The position numbers were made by a program, and so were the translations under genes. Shown piece after piece: positions 23,391 through 38,018 of a stretch of DNA of 64,000 nucleotides (within the stretch, counting starts at the first letter, position 1; the number at the start of each line of letters is the position of its first letter). Under the pieces are notes generated by a model. The model saw only the letters and a program-made list of their open reading frames with translations. It was not told the DNA's origin and did not search any database. The stretch lies in the NCBI RefSeq assembly GCF_000237925.1, contig NC_031496.1:22761038-22825037 (forward strand), read 5' to 3'. This DNA comes from Schistosoma mansoni (Eukaryota > Platyhelminthes > Trematoda > Strigeidida > Schistosomatidae).

Positions 23391-23518
23391 CTCCAATCGG
23401 ATTATATGCTGATTGTCATCGAAATACACATGTCGTCTATCCTCGTATATTTCATCGACTTAAATCGATTTGGTGAATAACGGAATTAGATAAGTCGAAT
23501 ATGTGAATGGATTTTTGA
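23391..23518 (-). repeat. Short dispersed repeat, copy 2, cut by the right arm
   Basis: Inverted relative to copy 1. It aligns with 56190-56345 over about 120 bp, including the TTCCGTTATTCACCAA block. The right arm begins where this repeat is interrupted. Confidence 0.65.
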
Positions 23519-24320
23519 ATGATTTGCGTGAGTGGAATTTACCACATGAAAAACATTCATCAAGCTTACAACCCACCACTTTCGAATTAGTCAAATTATC
23601 ACTGTTATTTTCGTGAGAATTACAACCAATGCTGAGTAAACGGAAATGTATACGACCTGGAGAATGTAGTTGATTACAGAAATATTTATTAAGTTACCGC
23701 TTTGAGCACCAATCAAATCATTTATTTTAGCGAATTTAGTGCCACAACACACACACTATGGCCTCATTTTGGTAGTCAATATTTTAGCCATAATATAATG
23801 ACTCGATCATCAACCTAGACAGTACTTATATAACAGGTTACATCGCAAGATCATTTATCCTGTGGTTATTGTTTCACAGTGAACGAAAAATAATCGGTTG
23901 TTCCTCTAAATTTATCACTTTGCTAGATATATTGTAATTTAGTAGTATGGACATTTAGGAAAAGTGAGTTTCCATATTTTACTCAAAACACAATTAGTGT
24001 TAAAGTGATTAAATATAAACGAACTCCATTTGAGATAAGATGTGTGATGACTACTTTTTTAGTTTCTAATGCTCTATCTGAAGTTGCGAGTCATGGACGA
24101 GATGCTTCTGTAATCAAAAGTAATTTCTAAATATGAGTGAAATAAAATGACTACTCTTCATACTGTTATTTTATTAATGTATGTATTTGTATATACTAAT
24201 GTTGTCGGATATTTTCCCAGCATAGTTAATTCATTCCTCTGGGTATTCTAGTGAATCTTCACAACTCTTTCCAACCAAGTAAATGATGACCTACCACTTT
24301 CCAATCAAAAGTTAATGGTT

Positions 24321-24938
24321 TTATGCAAACATGTCGATCTGAACGCGCGATTTGGATGATAAATACAACAGAACCGTGTTGTTGAGTTTTATTTGCTTGT
24401 CGAGAAAACAATAATATCGAAGCGAGAGTTGAGAATGGGAAACTAATGATTGGTAAACTAAATGTATTTTCTTAATTAGTAACATGCAAAACCCAGAATA
24501 ATAAGCTCTGATGCATATAATTAGATTTTGAGAAATAACGTCTGGATGTAACGCTGTGATACACGGGATGTTTGTCGATATTGTTTCTGGTAGTTGGTTG
24601 TTCCCAAATATTTCTAGGGGTTCTATTTCTATGTTTCTTCTAACCGGTTTTAAATATTCAGCAAATATCCATAGAATAGTATTGAAATTCAATTTGTGGG
24701 AAAACTTAATTATTGAAAAATTATGATCAGAAGCACCCACATGGAGAACTGTCTGGATGATAAAGGAACGTTTATTTGCGTTAAAATTCTTGCTTGCTCG
24801 TGGTATATCGGTTTCTGTGAAGGCAACTAACAAATTCCGAGACAGGTTGATATGGGTGCATAAACCCGGATGCGAGCGGCGACAACATACAACGATACAG
24901 ACGTTATTGTGACTACATTTGATGGGATTTCCTGTCAT
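24321..24938 (-). other. 205-codon ORF of unknown nature (right arm)
   Basis: Mirror of 20066-20683 with the same translation. Function not recognised. Confidence 0.25.
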
Positions 24939-25595
24939 CTCTTACGGCTTATTTCTGTAATGTAATGCAATTCACCGAATTCTCTCCTATAACTGACCTC
25001 TCATTCACCTACTATATCAAGTGTAAAAACAGTGCTGACTCAGTTTCGGAGGCGAGAGCTCCATGGGAATAAGACACGTTCAGGTGAACTTATACCGACA
25101 TGATGAACCGCCTCGCCCCGGGTGGAGTTTGTATGAACTAGCATGTTGGAATACAAACATAGGAATAACGGACAGCAGACGACTGTCAGCTGAATCAATT
25201 GGACCACTACCAATCCTATGCTTTTGTTGCCGACATTAAATACAGGTCTCTGGGTAACACAGTCCCGTCTCCCGATGTCACATTGACTAAGATTAGACCC
25301 GATCTATGCACTAGGAACTAACCCGCCACGAGACTGTTGTCCGTTGGGCAAGTTTACTTCCTCAATGACTAGTTTCGAGATGCAGCCATGCCCATTAATG
25401 ATTACATTCATAAATGTACGGACTTAGGGCCGTAGCTAGTCAGTCAGTGGCTGTCAATACACATCGATTACGACCTAGGGTAGATTAGTTCACACCGAGT
25501 CCCCCACTACTCTCCAAATAGGTACCTACATGTCACGCACAGAGTAAACGACAACCCAACTCTAGGCAAGTAAAAGGCAAGTCGAATCAAATTGT
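24939..25595. other. Right-arm spacer before H2A, nothing recognised
   Basis: Mirror of 19409-20065, with one noted difference at 25549. Confidence 0.4.
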
Positions 25596-25598
25596 GGT

Positions 25599-25614
25599 GG
25601 CCCTGAAGAGGGCC
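25599..25614 (-). terminator. Histone mRNA 3' stem-loop (H2A, right arm)
   Basis: Reverse complement of 19390-19405, with the same 6-bp stem and 4-base loop. Confidence 0.93.
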
Positions 25615-25656
25615 GGTTTCACGTTCTCTAGCTCTTCAGTCACATGGTCGAAGCAC

Positions 25657-26215
<559 letters not shown>

Positions 26216-26592
26216 TAAACAAAATGTGATAGAGAAGACCATTTTCCGTTCACTGAACCGACTTTCTCTTAGGATGTTGTCTGAGTGGTCGTCAACTGAG
26301 CTTAGTGTGGAAGGTTTTCAATTAAGTCTTGCTTACTAACTGTCTTAACTGGTTTGTAAGTGAGGTTGTATGAGAAATTCCCACCTGATTAGCAGCAATT
26401 TGTTGTAATCAAGTCAGTTCTCGGTTGTTAAGGTTTGCAAAAATATCATTTCCATGGACTGTACAGTACTCCATAACTGGCTCCACTGTCAAACGGGTGA
26501 CGACCAATGTGACTTTTCTTATCCAATGTTCGGGTGTTATTAGTTTATGATTACTTACCTAGCTGCCAAGAGTTTTTCTGTACGTGATTAAA

Positions 26593-28020
26593 ATGAGTGG
26601 TGATGGGATGTCTCGTCTCAGAGGTGGGTAGCTGTTTGCATAATACTAAAAACTCATTAGGTTGTAAGATGTGCTGAGGTCCATAATGGCGGTGTTACTC
26701 TTCCAAATATATTACCCCACATTTATAATTCAGTAGTTGCAAGTTGTCTGACGGGGATAGTAGTTTAGTTCTCTCTTTACTTTAGAAATGAGGAGGTGGA
26801 TAGTCTCAGACCTAAAATTCGTAGTCAGTTTTTGTTGTTGTTTCTATTATTTTCTGCAGTATGAGCGTCAATTGTGTGCACAGCTTCAGGACAGCAGTCT
26901 ACTGTGAGTAAGTTTTCCTGATGTAGGTTACTCGACCATGGCTTTTTCGTATATGTCGCTTTGAAGTTACCACGGACCTACGAATATTTCATCGAACTTT
27001 GTTAGTGGTGATTTTCTAGTGTATATTGAACTGTTTTCGCTCGACCGATGTGTTGATCTTGTTACCAGCTGTCCTCTAACTGTTGGCTTTCAGTAGTCGT
27101 ACGACATTTTCTTGTTGGGTGTTAGTGGGAAGATATAGTAGTCGGAGCACTGAGAATGTGTAGGCCGTTTTTCAGTAGCCAATAACAAAATATTGTTTCA
27201 TGACAGGTGGAGTTCGACCCATAGTGCATCAATAAGTAAGGCTGATACATTGCGTTGCCTGCTTTAGTCATTTGGAGTGTCTCGTTCCGGTTGGTCTGTT
27301 GGTTTGAGGTATATCTTAGCGAATAGATTGTGTTTGGGCTTTATTAGCCGCTGTTACTCGTGTTTTTGACGAGATATTTGGTGCTTTGATTAGTTTTCGT
27401 GTGAATATTACTATAAGTGTCAGATATTACAAATAATTGATCATTTTAACTTAGGTTTGTTTTGTTTCTAGGTGTATGCTAATTGTTATATTGCTGAACG
27501 CAATGTGATGAATAATATGGACTGTTGAAACAGTGCTTGTGACTTGAAACAACCAGATGCTGGACACATTATTGGTAGGAAATCCTATCTGAGCGAGATG
27601 TGCTGTGTCTACTCTCTGATGCTTGCCTTTGTTGGTGATGGGTTGTGCTATCTGTATGAAATATAACTTTTCAGATGTTTTTGACTTGAAGTGTTTGTTT
27701 ATAAATATGTTAACTACACTACTTACATAGGTTTAGGTCACTGAGAGGGGGTTATAGACATCATAGTTGAATCTACTGATTAAGTGGACGAATATATACT
27801 AGAAATGTGGGATGTTTTGCCAGCTGAGGCGGCTAGAACTAGTGATGTACGGATTCATGCTATGCTGACCAGCTTCACACTACACTGGAAGTCTGTGGTT
27901 AGCCTCATGAAAACAATAGATTTGTCCATGGGTCCACTTTCTGGGACTTTGAGGGCAGTGGAAGGATCTAGGCTCTGTTTGTCGTTTGGTAGGTAGGTGT
28001 GAACTGTTTGTACCTTAAAC
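26593..28020 (+). other. Possible split gene in the palindrome arm (weak)
   Basis: Exon-like pieces: ATG at 26593 with a donor GTGGGT after 31 bases; 26860-26903 between TTTCTGCAG and GTGAGTA; 27781-27988 between GATTAAG and GTAGGT, encoding DEYILEMWDVLPAEAARTSD and onward. The phases I can see do not join the first two without a stop, and no family is recognised. Mirrored in the left arm (minus strand 16984-18411). Confidence 0.2.
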
Positions 28021-28497
28021 TGATGCGGATTGAAGTCAGCAGAAGTTGTACTGAAGGTTTTTTTTATCCTACCTGCTAAATTCTAAAATTGTATTCCTTT
28101 AGCTCTATTCTCTGCTACCTTTGGTATTTTGCCTAGTTTGCTTTGCTTGTATAGTGCTATGGTGGCTATTATTATCACTCTGGTTTCTCATGACAGTTTC
28201 CTGTTTGTGACATAAATTATGACCATTCAGAAGGATGTACATTGAAAAACATTTTGTATGTCTGTTTGCGATTTGATTATGCGACCTAACACACTAACGA
28301 TTGGGCTATTCGTATGATTTGGTTAGTTATAATGAACCGGTCTGTTTTGGTCTATGTTTTTATGTTCATTGGCGACGTTTCATGTTCGGTGCTGCCTCGT
28401 TAAGTTATTGAAGAGTACGGAAGGTAGGGTGTAAGTTTGCAAGGAACTGAAGGTCTTATTCCATAGAGTAGTGACATGAGCATTAGATGTAAAGTTG

Positions 28498-28563
28498 TAG
28501 TACATATGTATCTGGTGCCCCATTGTACCAATGTTTGTATGTTCGAATAAGTGAATAAGTATG
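28498..28563 (+). mobile_element. RTE-like 3' tail at the outer edge of the right arm
   Basis: ATATGTATCTGGTGCCCCAT, then TTGTACCAATG and a TTCGAATAAGTGAATAAG-type tail. It abuts the arm end at 28505, with CAT shared by both. Confidence 0.75.
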
Positions 28564-29600
28564 CAAAGTTGTTGTTGTTGATCATACCCAGCAGAAGTTT
28601 CTAGTGTGTTAGATTTTCGAGTGATTTCAATGAGGGACTTGATTGTGATGGTAACGCGTAGTGTCGCAAGTGTATAGTTTCCTAGTTATACGAAGCCATG
28701 AAACAACTTAGTTACACTGGAAACGTAGTTATTCCCTCAACTGTTATTCTAACTACTGGCTTTTATTTATACGGGATGTTGCCGGCACTGCAGATTTGGA
28801 ATTACCTACTGCTTGCCTAGGATTTTCCATACGGAACATCATGTTTGCGACATACAACTTGGTGACAGTTTACGGAGACTAATTATGTTAGACAAGGGAT
28901 TGTAGTATGCATATTTTCCTAGACGAAGTAGGTGATGGTGCTTGTGGTGGGTTGGTGTATACATGTATGGCGATTGTTGCGATTATTGGTTATGAACCAC
29001 TCGGCGTATGCATAGCTTATTAGTTGAATCAGTTAGCTGATTGCACTATACAGACATAATATTGTAATACTTATAGGGATATCTGGCACGATGTGGTTCC
29101 TAGTTATTGTTGTCTTTGGTTGGAGTAATGACTAAAAACTGGTTGTTCTATGCTTATTGCTTTTACGGATGGAATGGTGAGATTAGTCTCTAAGCTTGCG
29201 TGTATGTATCCGTATACACAGTCGGGAAATATCAACGTTTCAATCAAGCATTGAAGACCCGAGTCTGTTGGTGTTTGGTATGAATAGTTCCTGTGTGACT
29301 GTGAATCGTCACACGTGGGTGCATTCTACTTCACCTAGCCAGACTTGGGTTTTCTTTGTTTCTGAGTATTTAACCCTCAAGTCGTTGCAATTGCTGGAAA
29401 GTGCGTTGTCGTGATTCCGAATTTATTCTGCAAATGTTTTGTGGGCAATGAGCGGTGGGGAGATATTGTACTTTGGTGATTTTGTCTCTGATATAATTTA
29501 TCGACTGTAATGGCCTATTTGTTTGCATATGGCTTTGAATAACGTTTATTTAGTGTGTGCAATCAGCTTTGGAAATGCCGATGATATCTACTAGTAAGTA
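28564..29600. other. No gene seen
   Basis: GT-rich DNA. A stretch at about 29196-29290 resembles about 30425-30490, suggesting an unidentified repeat. Confidence 0.35.
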
Positions 29601-30430
29601 ACTTGAAACAAAAGGTTATGGAGGGGAAGTGGATTTCAGCGGGGTCTACAGAGCTAATAATTGCTCGGAAACTCATCTCGCCTGGCTCCGAACACAATAA
29701 GCAGTGGAAACAGCTTAGAAGTAGGCTGATAGGAAACCTATGCAATAATCGTAAGCAGTGGGATGTAGCGCAAGTAGGAGACGGAAAAGACATCAGCGAT
29801 AGATAACAGTAGGCAACTATCCAGACTTATCAAGGAAACCAATATTGGGTTACTATTCACTTCATCCTGATCCAACTTTAAGTGAGATTGGAAAGGGCAT
29901 AAGTAGTCTAAAGCTAGGGAGAGTTACCAGTGCTGATGAACCAACCCCTGGAATTTTTCGGGTTAGTGGTGCAGTTTTACCATTTAGGTAAACTGAAACC
30001 CTAACTAAAATCTGGGGCTGAAGAGAAACTCATTTGAATGGTCTCACTTGCTATCTTCTCAGTCTCTTCAGTAGTATAATATCCTTCATATTAACCTAAA
30101 TACAACTTTGAAATTGCCTTTATAAATAGCATACCATAAAGAGTCAGGCTAGATTTAGGCTTTGATTCTTATGTATAGATTAAATATTCACCCTCCAGGA
30201 TGTTCTGGGATACAGATATACTATTTGACCTACGGAAATAGTTGTCGTTGACCTTAGTTTGGCATGCGACTATTGTGATAGTGAGGTTGTCTGCCAGCTT
30301 GTCTGAAGAAATATGTTAACCTTGCACATTTACCGTTCTGGTATGTCACTGTGCTGTTAGAGTATGGCCACTTGGACTGATGTAAATGCGAACCAGGCTG
30401 TACGTTTTGAATAACTGAGCTAGCAAGCAT
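29600..30430 (+). pseudogene. Decayed RTE-like retrotransposon (pre-RT and RT region)
   Basis: Pieces align with the linker and RT of the element at 125-4040: GSTELIIARKLISPGS and LSRLIKET near 29640-29840, SADEPTPGIF near 29930, and VVVDLSLACDYCDSE near 30245, the counterpart of the RT block with the first catalytic Asp. Ends near 30360-30410 with a 3' UTR like that at 32350. Many stops and frameshifts. Confidence 0.55.
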
Positions 30431-32104
30431 GTGTCAATATACACAGTTGGGATATATTAATGTCTGGATTAGCCACTGAAGACCTGAGTTCAATGTTGTC
30501 TGTTCGTGACCTGGAGTTATACTCTGCAATTTTAAAATTAACACAATCCATTTGTCTTCATTTAGGTTTCTATAAGTTGAATCTTTGAGTCTATGGATGC
30601 TTCGTATAACTGCAGCTTGGTTGCTTTGTATACGAGAATTTTTTAAGCTGGGGAAAACCCTTAGATTATGCAGGATATATTAGTTATTACCAAATATTTC
30701 TCTGAGTTTAGTGAAAGATACATGATCGCCAATGAATTAAATGAGCAAAAAGTAATCAGAAAAAAAGTAAAGTCACGTATTACTCTCCATATGACAGCTA
30801 AGTCTTATGTGAAATGTTATAGTGAATAGCTAAGAACAATGTGAGGGAAAGCAATATAAGATCATTAAAGGTGTCGATCAGTAGAATTATGTAGCTAGTT
30901 AATGTACCCTTGGAATTATTTTGACGATATGTAGTATATGCCTGTGCTCTTATGGTTTGTTTGTCGAAAGCTTTCTCTGATACCATGTTTAATACGAATT
31001 ACTCGATGTGCACTATTTTGTTTAATAATTATCTACTGTACCTCAGTGTTTCGCTCAGCAAACTTGTCTCGACCTCTTCAGAATAACTAATGACCAAAGT
31101 TGTCAAAGACTGTATAACTTTTAGCAAACAAATTAAATCTGTACTGAATGCTCATCTAATCATATTCAGATATTGACATCAATCTCTGAAATTATTTCAT
31201 ATATAATTTCCACAAATTATGTTTTCTCTATACTCGGCGCTCAATCTATACGTCCGAATAATGAATAATATTCGTATATCTACCGTACCGTTTTACTAAA
31301 GATATTGTTTTCAATATGATTGGTAAGATTAATTCAATTCAGTTATTCTTTACTGCATTTGCAACATGTGTCTAGACGCTCAACTGTCAATGCAAATACG
31401 TTTTCATATTTATGATCTATTTGTATGGTGCTGCAAACCAATCACTTCTCGAAATTATTAAATTTCAGATTTCTTAGTTTTAGGGAGAGAGCTGAATTTG
31501 CAACTGTACGACCATTGACTTTTACCCGTCTAAATAAGTTAGAAGTGTAAGATTGCTGTTTTTCTTTTCTTTTCGAGCTCGAAACTAAAGAAGAAAGACA
31601 TGAGTGCGTTTTGGAAAAAACATTTTGTAAACGTCTGTGATATACACAGAAAAGGCTGTGGGGTTACGTAAAAGCGGAAATCCGGATAAAAATAATTTAA
31701 AATGGATTAGCGCATGAATCGGATAACTTGGATAAAAGTATTTTCTCTAAAAAATATATATAACAATATGCATATAAAGCAGCTCGTCCGACATTTACCA
31801 GCACACTAATGAACAAAAATACAACGTCGATGTTACTGAACACGAAGAACATTTCCAGTGGAGTGCGGTCATTTTCACTTCGTGTGTATTTTATTTCACG
31901 ACAAGGTTACAAATGTTATAAAACTACGAGAACACACTAAGTAGATAGAAATACGGTAACTTGATATCGAAAGAAAAACAAGTCCATGGAGCGGTCTTCA
32001 GAATACTGGATTACGTCGAGCTCACCAATCGAGGATATAACAAAAGCAATGGATTCTGATTTTTAAATATCCTTAAGCTATTACATTTCATTAATATCAC
32101 GAAC
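30431..32104. other. No gene seen
   Basis: AT-rich; only short random frames on both strands. Confidence 0.4.
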
Positions 32105-32425
32105 TCAATCTATTTTGGACACCCCTTGAAAACCTTGGTTGGGGTCCGCCCAATGGCCGGAGACTGTGGGTGACATGGCTCAGAATCGATCACAATGACG
32201 CATGAGTATACACTCCTTATCTTCCCTTAAACCTTGAGATTGAAGCTACTTAATATCTGTCTTTCTCCCTGTACTATATCCTTATGTACAACCTTTCTTT
32301 TATACATTACCACCACTAAACTAACTACTTCTATGAATTCGATGTTAATATTGTTGTGCTAATGAGGTATGGCAACTTGGACCGATGTGTATGTGTGCCT
32401 GATCCTACGTTTTATCTGACTGACC
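32105..32425 (+). mobile_element. RTE-like 3' end
   Basis: C-terminal codons (LGWGPPNGR..., MAQNRSQ) and a 3' UTR like 21680-22075, ending CTGACTGACC directly before a SINE. Confidence 0.7.
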
Positions 32426-32435
32426 CTTGAAAACC

Positions 32436-32595
32436 TATGTGGTGGTCTAGTGGCCAAGTGTTCTTGCGCGAAGCTGAAGGTCCTGCGTTCGATTCCTGGC
32501 TGCAGTGTCGTGCAAGCTCACTCCACGAAAATCCCACACCAAGAAAAATGCCTTTCTAATGCTTCGGGATTCTCAGTGTTTTTCCAACTTAGGTT
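32436..32595 (+). mobile_element. tRNA-like SINE, Sm-alpha-like
   Basis: A-box-like TGGTCTAGTGG (about 32444) and B-box-like GCGTTCGATTCCT (about 32485) lie at tRNA-like spacing. The downstream segment is a diverged version of the hammerhead-bearing part of the other copies. Best Pol III boxes of the three SINEs here. Confidence 0.65.
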
Positions 32596-32599
32596 CGTT

Positions 32600-35500
32600 C
32601 GTGATATTAATAAAAAAAAATATTTCAATTAATTACATAAGATAAATTAAGCTGTTTAAATGCTTTTGGACTATAAATGATCCAACTTGGCTTATTATGG
32701 AATATGAAACTAAATAACTTCTTTATCTGGTTCCTTTATGATATTTCCATCATTGTCCTAGATTCTATCTGAATGAATTCAACGTAGTTAAGTACTCCAA
32801 TCATCTCTCTGATGCTGATGTAATGCTGCTTTGATCACAGCAACTCACACATTCATCAAAATTGAAGATGACTAATTCAAAGTACTCATTGATCATATAG
32901 TTGGATTTTCGAAATCCTATTCACTTTAACCTTTGTTACAGCCGGAGAACTTTGGCGTAATTTATTTAATCTATTCGATAAAATCTCTAAAAACCTTGTC
33001 CAAATTGTCGAAACTTACATCAACCGTAATTTCACTATTTTTTCAGCTACTTAACAAATCTCGACAGCATATATTATCCTTTACAATGCGCTCTCTACCA
33101 GAAATAGTGCTGTAACATGTATCAAGTCCATTTTCAGAATTCATTAATATGGAATGCACTTAAATCGAGATAAAAATGTTGAAATTATTGTCTATAGAGG
33201 ATAATTTTGAATATTCACTTGTGCAAGACTGTAGATAGCCATCAAAATGGGCCAATAGTAAAGCTGTCACAGATTCCTATTATTGGTTAATTTCTCTCCC
33301 ATAATTTAACCTTAGAAAGCACTCGATGAAATGATTATGTATATGAGTAAATGGCAACGCGCATATTTAGCACACCGCCAGTAATGGGGACGGAGCTCTC
33401 TTGGTTGTTATAGCTAATAATATTGACAACTTAATTAAATTCGACCTAAACTAAATTTATTCATATAAAAGGATCCTCTTTTTTATTACTAGTCTACTGA
33501 AGGACCAAACTAGTGAAACATTTTTCTCCAAATTAATGCACTTTATATACATAGATTGGAAGCAAGATAAAGTGAATGTATTAGTTGGTGTTGTAAGCAG
33601 CGTTATTATTATCATTTTGAGATTTAGTACAAAACCTCTAGACTAATAGTCATTATCCTTTATTCTTATTTCGAAATTCATCTGCGTAGTTTCAAAATAA
33701 GACGAAACAGTTTTTCTAGCGCTTCATGGATATCAGTTGTTTCTTTGCCGTAATTGATGTCTGGTGGAAATAGTCCTCGAACAATAATTAGTCAGATGAA
33801 TGCGATGGTTAAAGAGCACAATAAAGAATTTACGATGCATTTGGTTGCAGACTTTATTGTAATAAATAATATTGGAGAGATTTTATCATATTATCAAGTT
33901 GCTATTTTATACATAGAAAATTCTCCAAATACAACAACATAATTTAACACTATTGAAGAATATGAATGTTATGTCTCGAAGACTCACTCTTTGAAACGTA
34001 GACGCAAATTCGTTGTTTATCTTGACCGACAATTACCACTCGTAGATATTATAGACTAGCACTTGTACTTAGTACATAACTAACAATTAATGTGTCTCTA
34101 TTAGTTCTTCAAAAAATATTGGTATTCACTAAAGCGGTGATTACTCTGAAAGTATGAATATGTTCTGTTAACAATCTATTGAGTTATTTATATCGTTGCT
34201 AAAAGGACAAGCCAGATGATTAGGCAATGAGTAAGGAATAACCGAGACGATAATATATTAACCATATGAGATCTACAACGACCTGCAATACTATTCAAAA
34301 TAAGCATATATGATACTGTGAAGAGGGAAATTCCCTTCATTCGATCAATTATATGCTTTGTCTAATGAGACAATAAGTTGCGAAAATCAAGGTTAATTAT
34401 AGTAAAACATACCACAAGCCAATGGATTGTCCAATGATTCATCTAAACGGTGTATTAATTTGTTGAGCATGAGAAAAAATTTTTACTGAACCATATAATG
34501 CATCAGCGAAATCAACTTTGGGCATACTGGCCACTCAACTAAGATCGTTGTAATCAAGATATGTTTAATGTTAATGTAAACGTTTTTAAGTATACTAAAT
34601 AGATTAGAGCTTCAGAAAATCCAAAGACTAAAACGTGACAATTTAAAATCTATAAGTATTTCCCTGTGTGTAAATAACATTGAGAATAAATGAAAAACAT
34701 AGTACTAAGATTTCGAAACAGAAACTATACTCGTAACGACCTCAATGATTGAAATCAGGAGTAAATTTAACGTTTCGCTCAACTGCTTGGTCAAAGTTTT
34801 CTAAAGGAAATAGCCAGTAATCAAAAATATGTAAAATAATTAGCATCACAATAGCTGAGTTGTACACATGTACAATATATAACTTCATCCCATAAATTCG
34901 GGGCCAAACAATTGTGAAACTAATCTCTGAAATTTCGATATTAGTCCTTGCAAAACAGTATGTTAGGACGAGCAACTAGAATACATAGATTAATTGAATT
35001 CAATGACGAATCATTGTCAATATTTTCACTCTCAGAAACTGCTTATATTGAACCACCTCACTGACTATGATCTAAATTCCCTAACGTGAGCTTTTACCGA
35101 ATCATCTGAGCCTAAAAATTATAGGACAGACAAAAGTATAAAGTAAGGGAAATTAAATTCATTGGTATTTTCTGTCCATATGCAATAAACCTTAAGACCG
35201 CATAATGAGTCATACTAAGGCAATTCAACAAATGACCTTGACCGTCGAAAAACACTAATCCAGAATTTTTTGATAAAAAAACACAGATGTGGATCCGCTC
35301 TTTGTCACACCCTTTGTTTTCATGAAACATGAATATGTGTCACAAAGTAGGGGTGCGTTGTTTATCATATCGATCAGTAGACCATTGTGTGAATAATTTA
35401 TAGGTTTGGGAACAAAGAACTCCTAACGTGTCTAACCAAATTATACGAAATGGACCGGACTGGTTGTTTTAAAAAATGATTAAGTGTAGTTTACAGAAAT

Positions 35501-35807
35501 TATTATTCCGATTAGAAGTAGATGCGTACGTGAGCATATACTTGTGTTTACACGCAGATGTGTATAATATTAAATCGACTACGGCCATTAATGAGTCAAT
35601 CAGAATAATGATGAAGGTTACTCAAGTGATAGTTGTGAATGGAAAATAATTAACAATGCAGTTTACGGAGACTAGTTGTAATTGTTTCACTTCATGGATT
35701 GACTCAACTAAATAGTTGCTGAAAATTAGGGATTTATGTCTAGCTTCTTTGTTCTAAAAATGTGATCCTACAATTGTGCAAGGGGGCGGGGCTTTCAGTA
35801 AACATCT
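32600..35807. other. No gene seen
   Basis: 3.2 kb of AT-rich DNA. Short frames such as 33754-33942 have no recognisable domain. Confidence 0.4.
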
Positions 35808-36222
35808 ATTTATTTATTTAAACATACGCACATTGGTACAAGCAATATAATTGCGCCACACTGCGTCATTTGAATTTTGTAAGGGCTGGTTTAGTCCACA
35901 AGGCAATTGAGCAATGTTAGGAGATGCAGTCCCATGGTAGCCGGTGGCCAACAATAGGCTCATACGCTTTTCGCTAAGTCAGGATATTGGGGCACATGTG
36001 CACCAATGGGTTAGAGTCAGGCTCTTCCAACTCCTTTAGGTGGATCCTCCGTATCCACCAAGCCAGTTAGGGCTCCTGACATTCACTTTTCGTCCTCTCA
36101 ATTAGGCGAACATCCCACCGTGAGTAGGACTTCCCTTGCAGTGGCTGTATACGTGCGACGATGTGAGAGTATTTCGAGAAAGAGCGGACTCTCCTCACCC
36201 TCAGGCGTACCAATGTATTGGA
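35808..36222 (-). mobile_element. Short non-autonomous element joining RTE-like 5' and 3' ends, antisense
   Basis: On the minus strand the sequence starts near the GGTACG of the RTE-like 5' end, follows its 5' UTR (with about 80 bp missing), then joins the GTGGCGCA...TACCAAT...TTTAAATAA tail. No coding region lies between. Same architecture as 51271-51799. Confidence 0.75.
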
Positions 36223-37510
36223 TTGGAAGCTAGCCGTAGATATTTGTTTAATTTGTCATGTCATCTTTGTTCTCTTTTGCAATACTTGTCATGATCTTAC
36301 ATCAGTATTCTTAGTATTTTGCCTTGATATTCCATAGTGATAGTTTTAATCCTAGATACAATGACGTACAGAAAATTTGGTTGATATTAACAATGCGAAG
36401 CCTATAACCAAACGACCATAACTGATAAAACGAGAATGAAAACGGTCAGTGTGAAATCGAAAGACGTACCATCAAAGAAATACACAAATGTAGTGATCGT
36501 AATGCTCAATTTATTTGAGGTCAACAAGTCCAGACTTGATAAGGTAATCCCTTTGTAGTGTTTCTGCAAAGGGTCTTTGCATAGCTTTCTGATTTATGTT
36601 ACAGACTTACCACTTCATAAATGCTTTTCGTTCCTAACTTTTACCTATATATAGGTAGCCGACCGGTCTTGAAAAATTCGACCAAGAATGACTAGTTTCC
36701 AGTAATTTGATTACGCTTAAAAGACTACTAAGTGTATTCAAAGATAGCTGCCACGTTAAATGTCAATCGAAGTTACCAATTTCGATGCTTACATTGCTAT
36801 TAGACATCAGGACCGACCTGACTGAACGCCTTTTTAATGATCAACAGTTAGAAGCTGTCGAGATATATATGCGACGAGTACCACCACACCCAGATCTGAA
36901 CTAAATTGCATACTACTCAACTGGTTATCCTCATGTAACAGAATTGTTAACACTATACCACATTAGCTCAGAACCACTCTAGTGTCCCGCACCTTGCCAT
37001 GTCAGTTTTGGGCGTTATGCTACAACCGCTTCACCCAACGGTCACCTACCTATCTAAGGAGACGTTGTAGTCCCCGTAGGCGATTGAGCCATAGAAGGTC
37101 TCTCACATTAATAACCTGCCGAAGTTGTGCAAAAGTAATGCCACAACGTATCGAACTATTATATTTAGACAAAGATGTGACCGTGTTAGCCAAGCAAAGC
37201 GATAGGACTTTACACTTTTAAACTCCTGGCAGCCCTCCGCGCGCTAATACGTTTACTGTCAGTGTTACCCTCTTACCACGGAAGTCACTACTTGACGCGG
37301 GAAACAAGCGTAGAAACAACCCTTAGTCGCACATGTAGCTTATCTACCCAGCTAGACAGACATCGTCGAGAAGTCTAACTAGTACGCGTCTCCCTGCAAT
37401 ACAAACTGGTTATCAGGTTACATTGTACCTCCAGAACATATTTGAACCCTAAACGCACGACTGACTGGGTCACCTAGCGAACACAGAGAAAGAAGCGAAA
37501 ATCAAATTTT
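36223..37510. other. No gene seen
   Basis: Frames at 36707-36904 and 36982-37221 are open but not recognisable. Confidence 0.4.
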
Positions 37511-37513
37511 TGT

Positions 37514-37529
37514 GGCCCTGAAAAGGGCC
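37514..37529 (-). terminator. Histone mRNA 3' stem-loop (H3)
   Basis: On the minus strand GGCCCTTTTCAGGGCC forms a 6-bp stem and 4-base loop, 39 bases after the H3 stop codon. Confidence 0.93.
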
Positions 37530-37568
37530 TTTACATCGTTCTCTGGGTTCCCTCTGTTTATACAATAT

Positions 37569-38009
<441 letters not shown>

Positions 38010-38018
38010 CTACACGAA

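Larger units (their letters stand above)
21486..23518. other. Spacer between the palindrome arms
   Basis: 2033 bp made largely of mobile-element pieces: the rest of the Gag fragment, a retrotransposon 3' end (about 21680-22075), an antisense RTE tail (about 22764-22825), an antisense 5' UTR piece (23210-23390), and two inverted copies of a short repeat (22634-22690 and 23391-23518). Confidence 0.8.

Noticed and set aside
27475-27665. Possible selenocysteine exon (open frame with one TGA after a good acceptor)
   Set aside because: No SECIS element, no recognised selenoprotein family, and the unit is uncertain as a gene at all.
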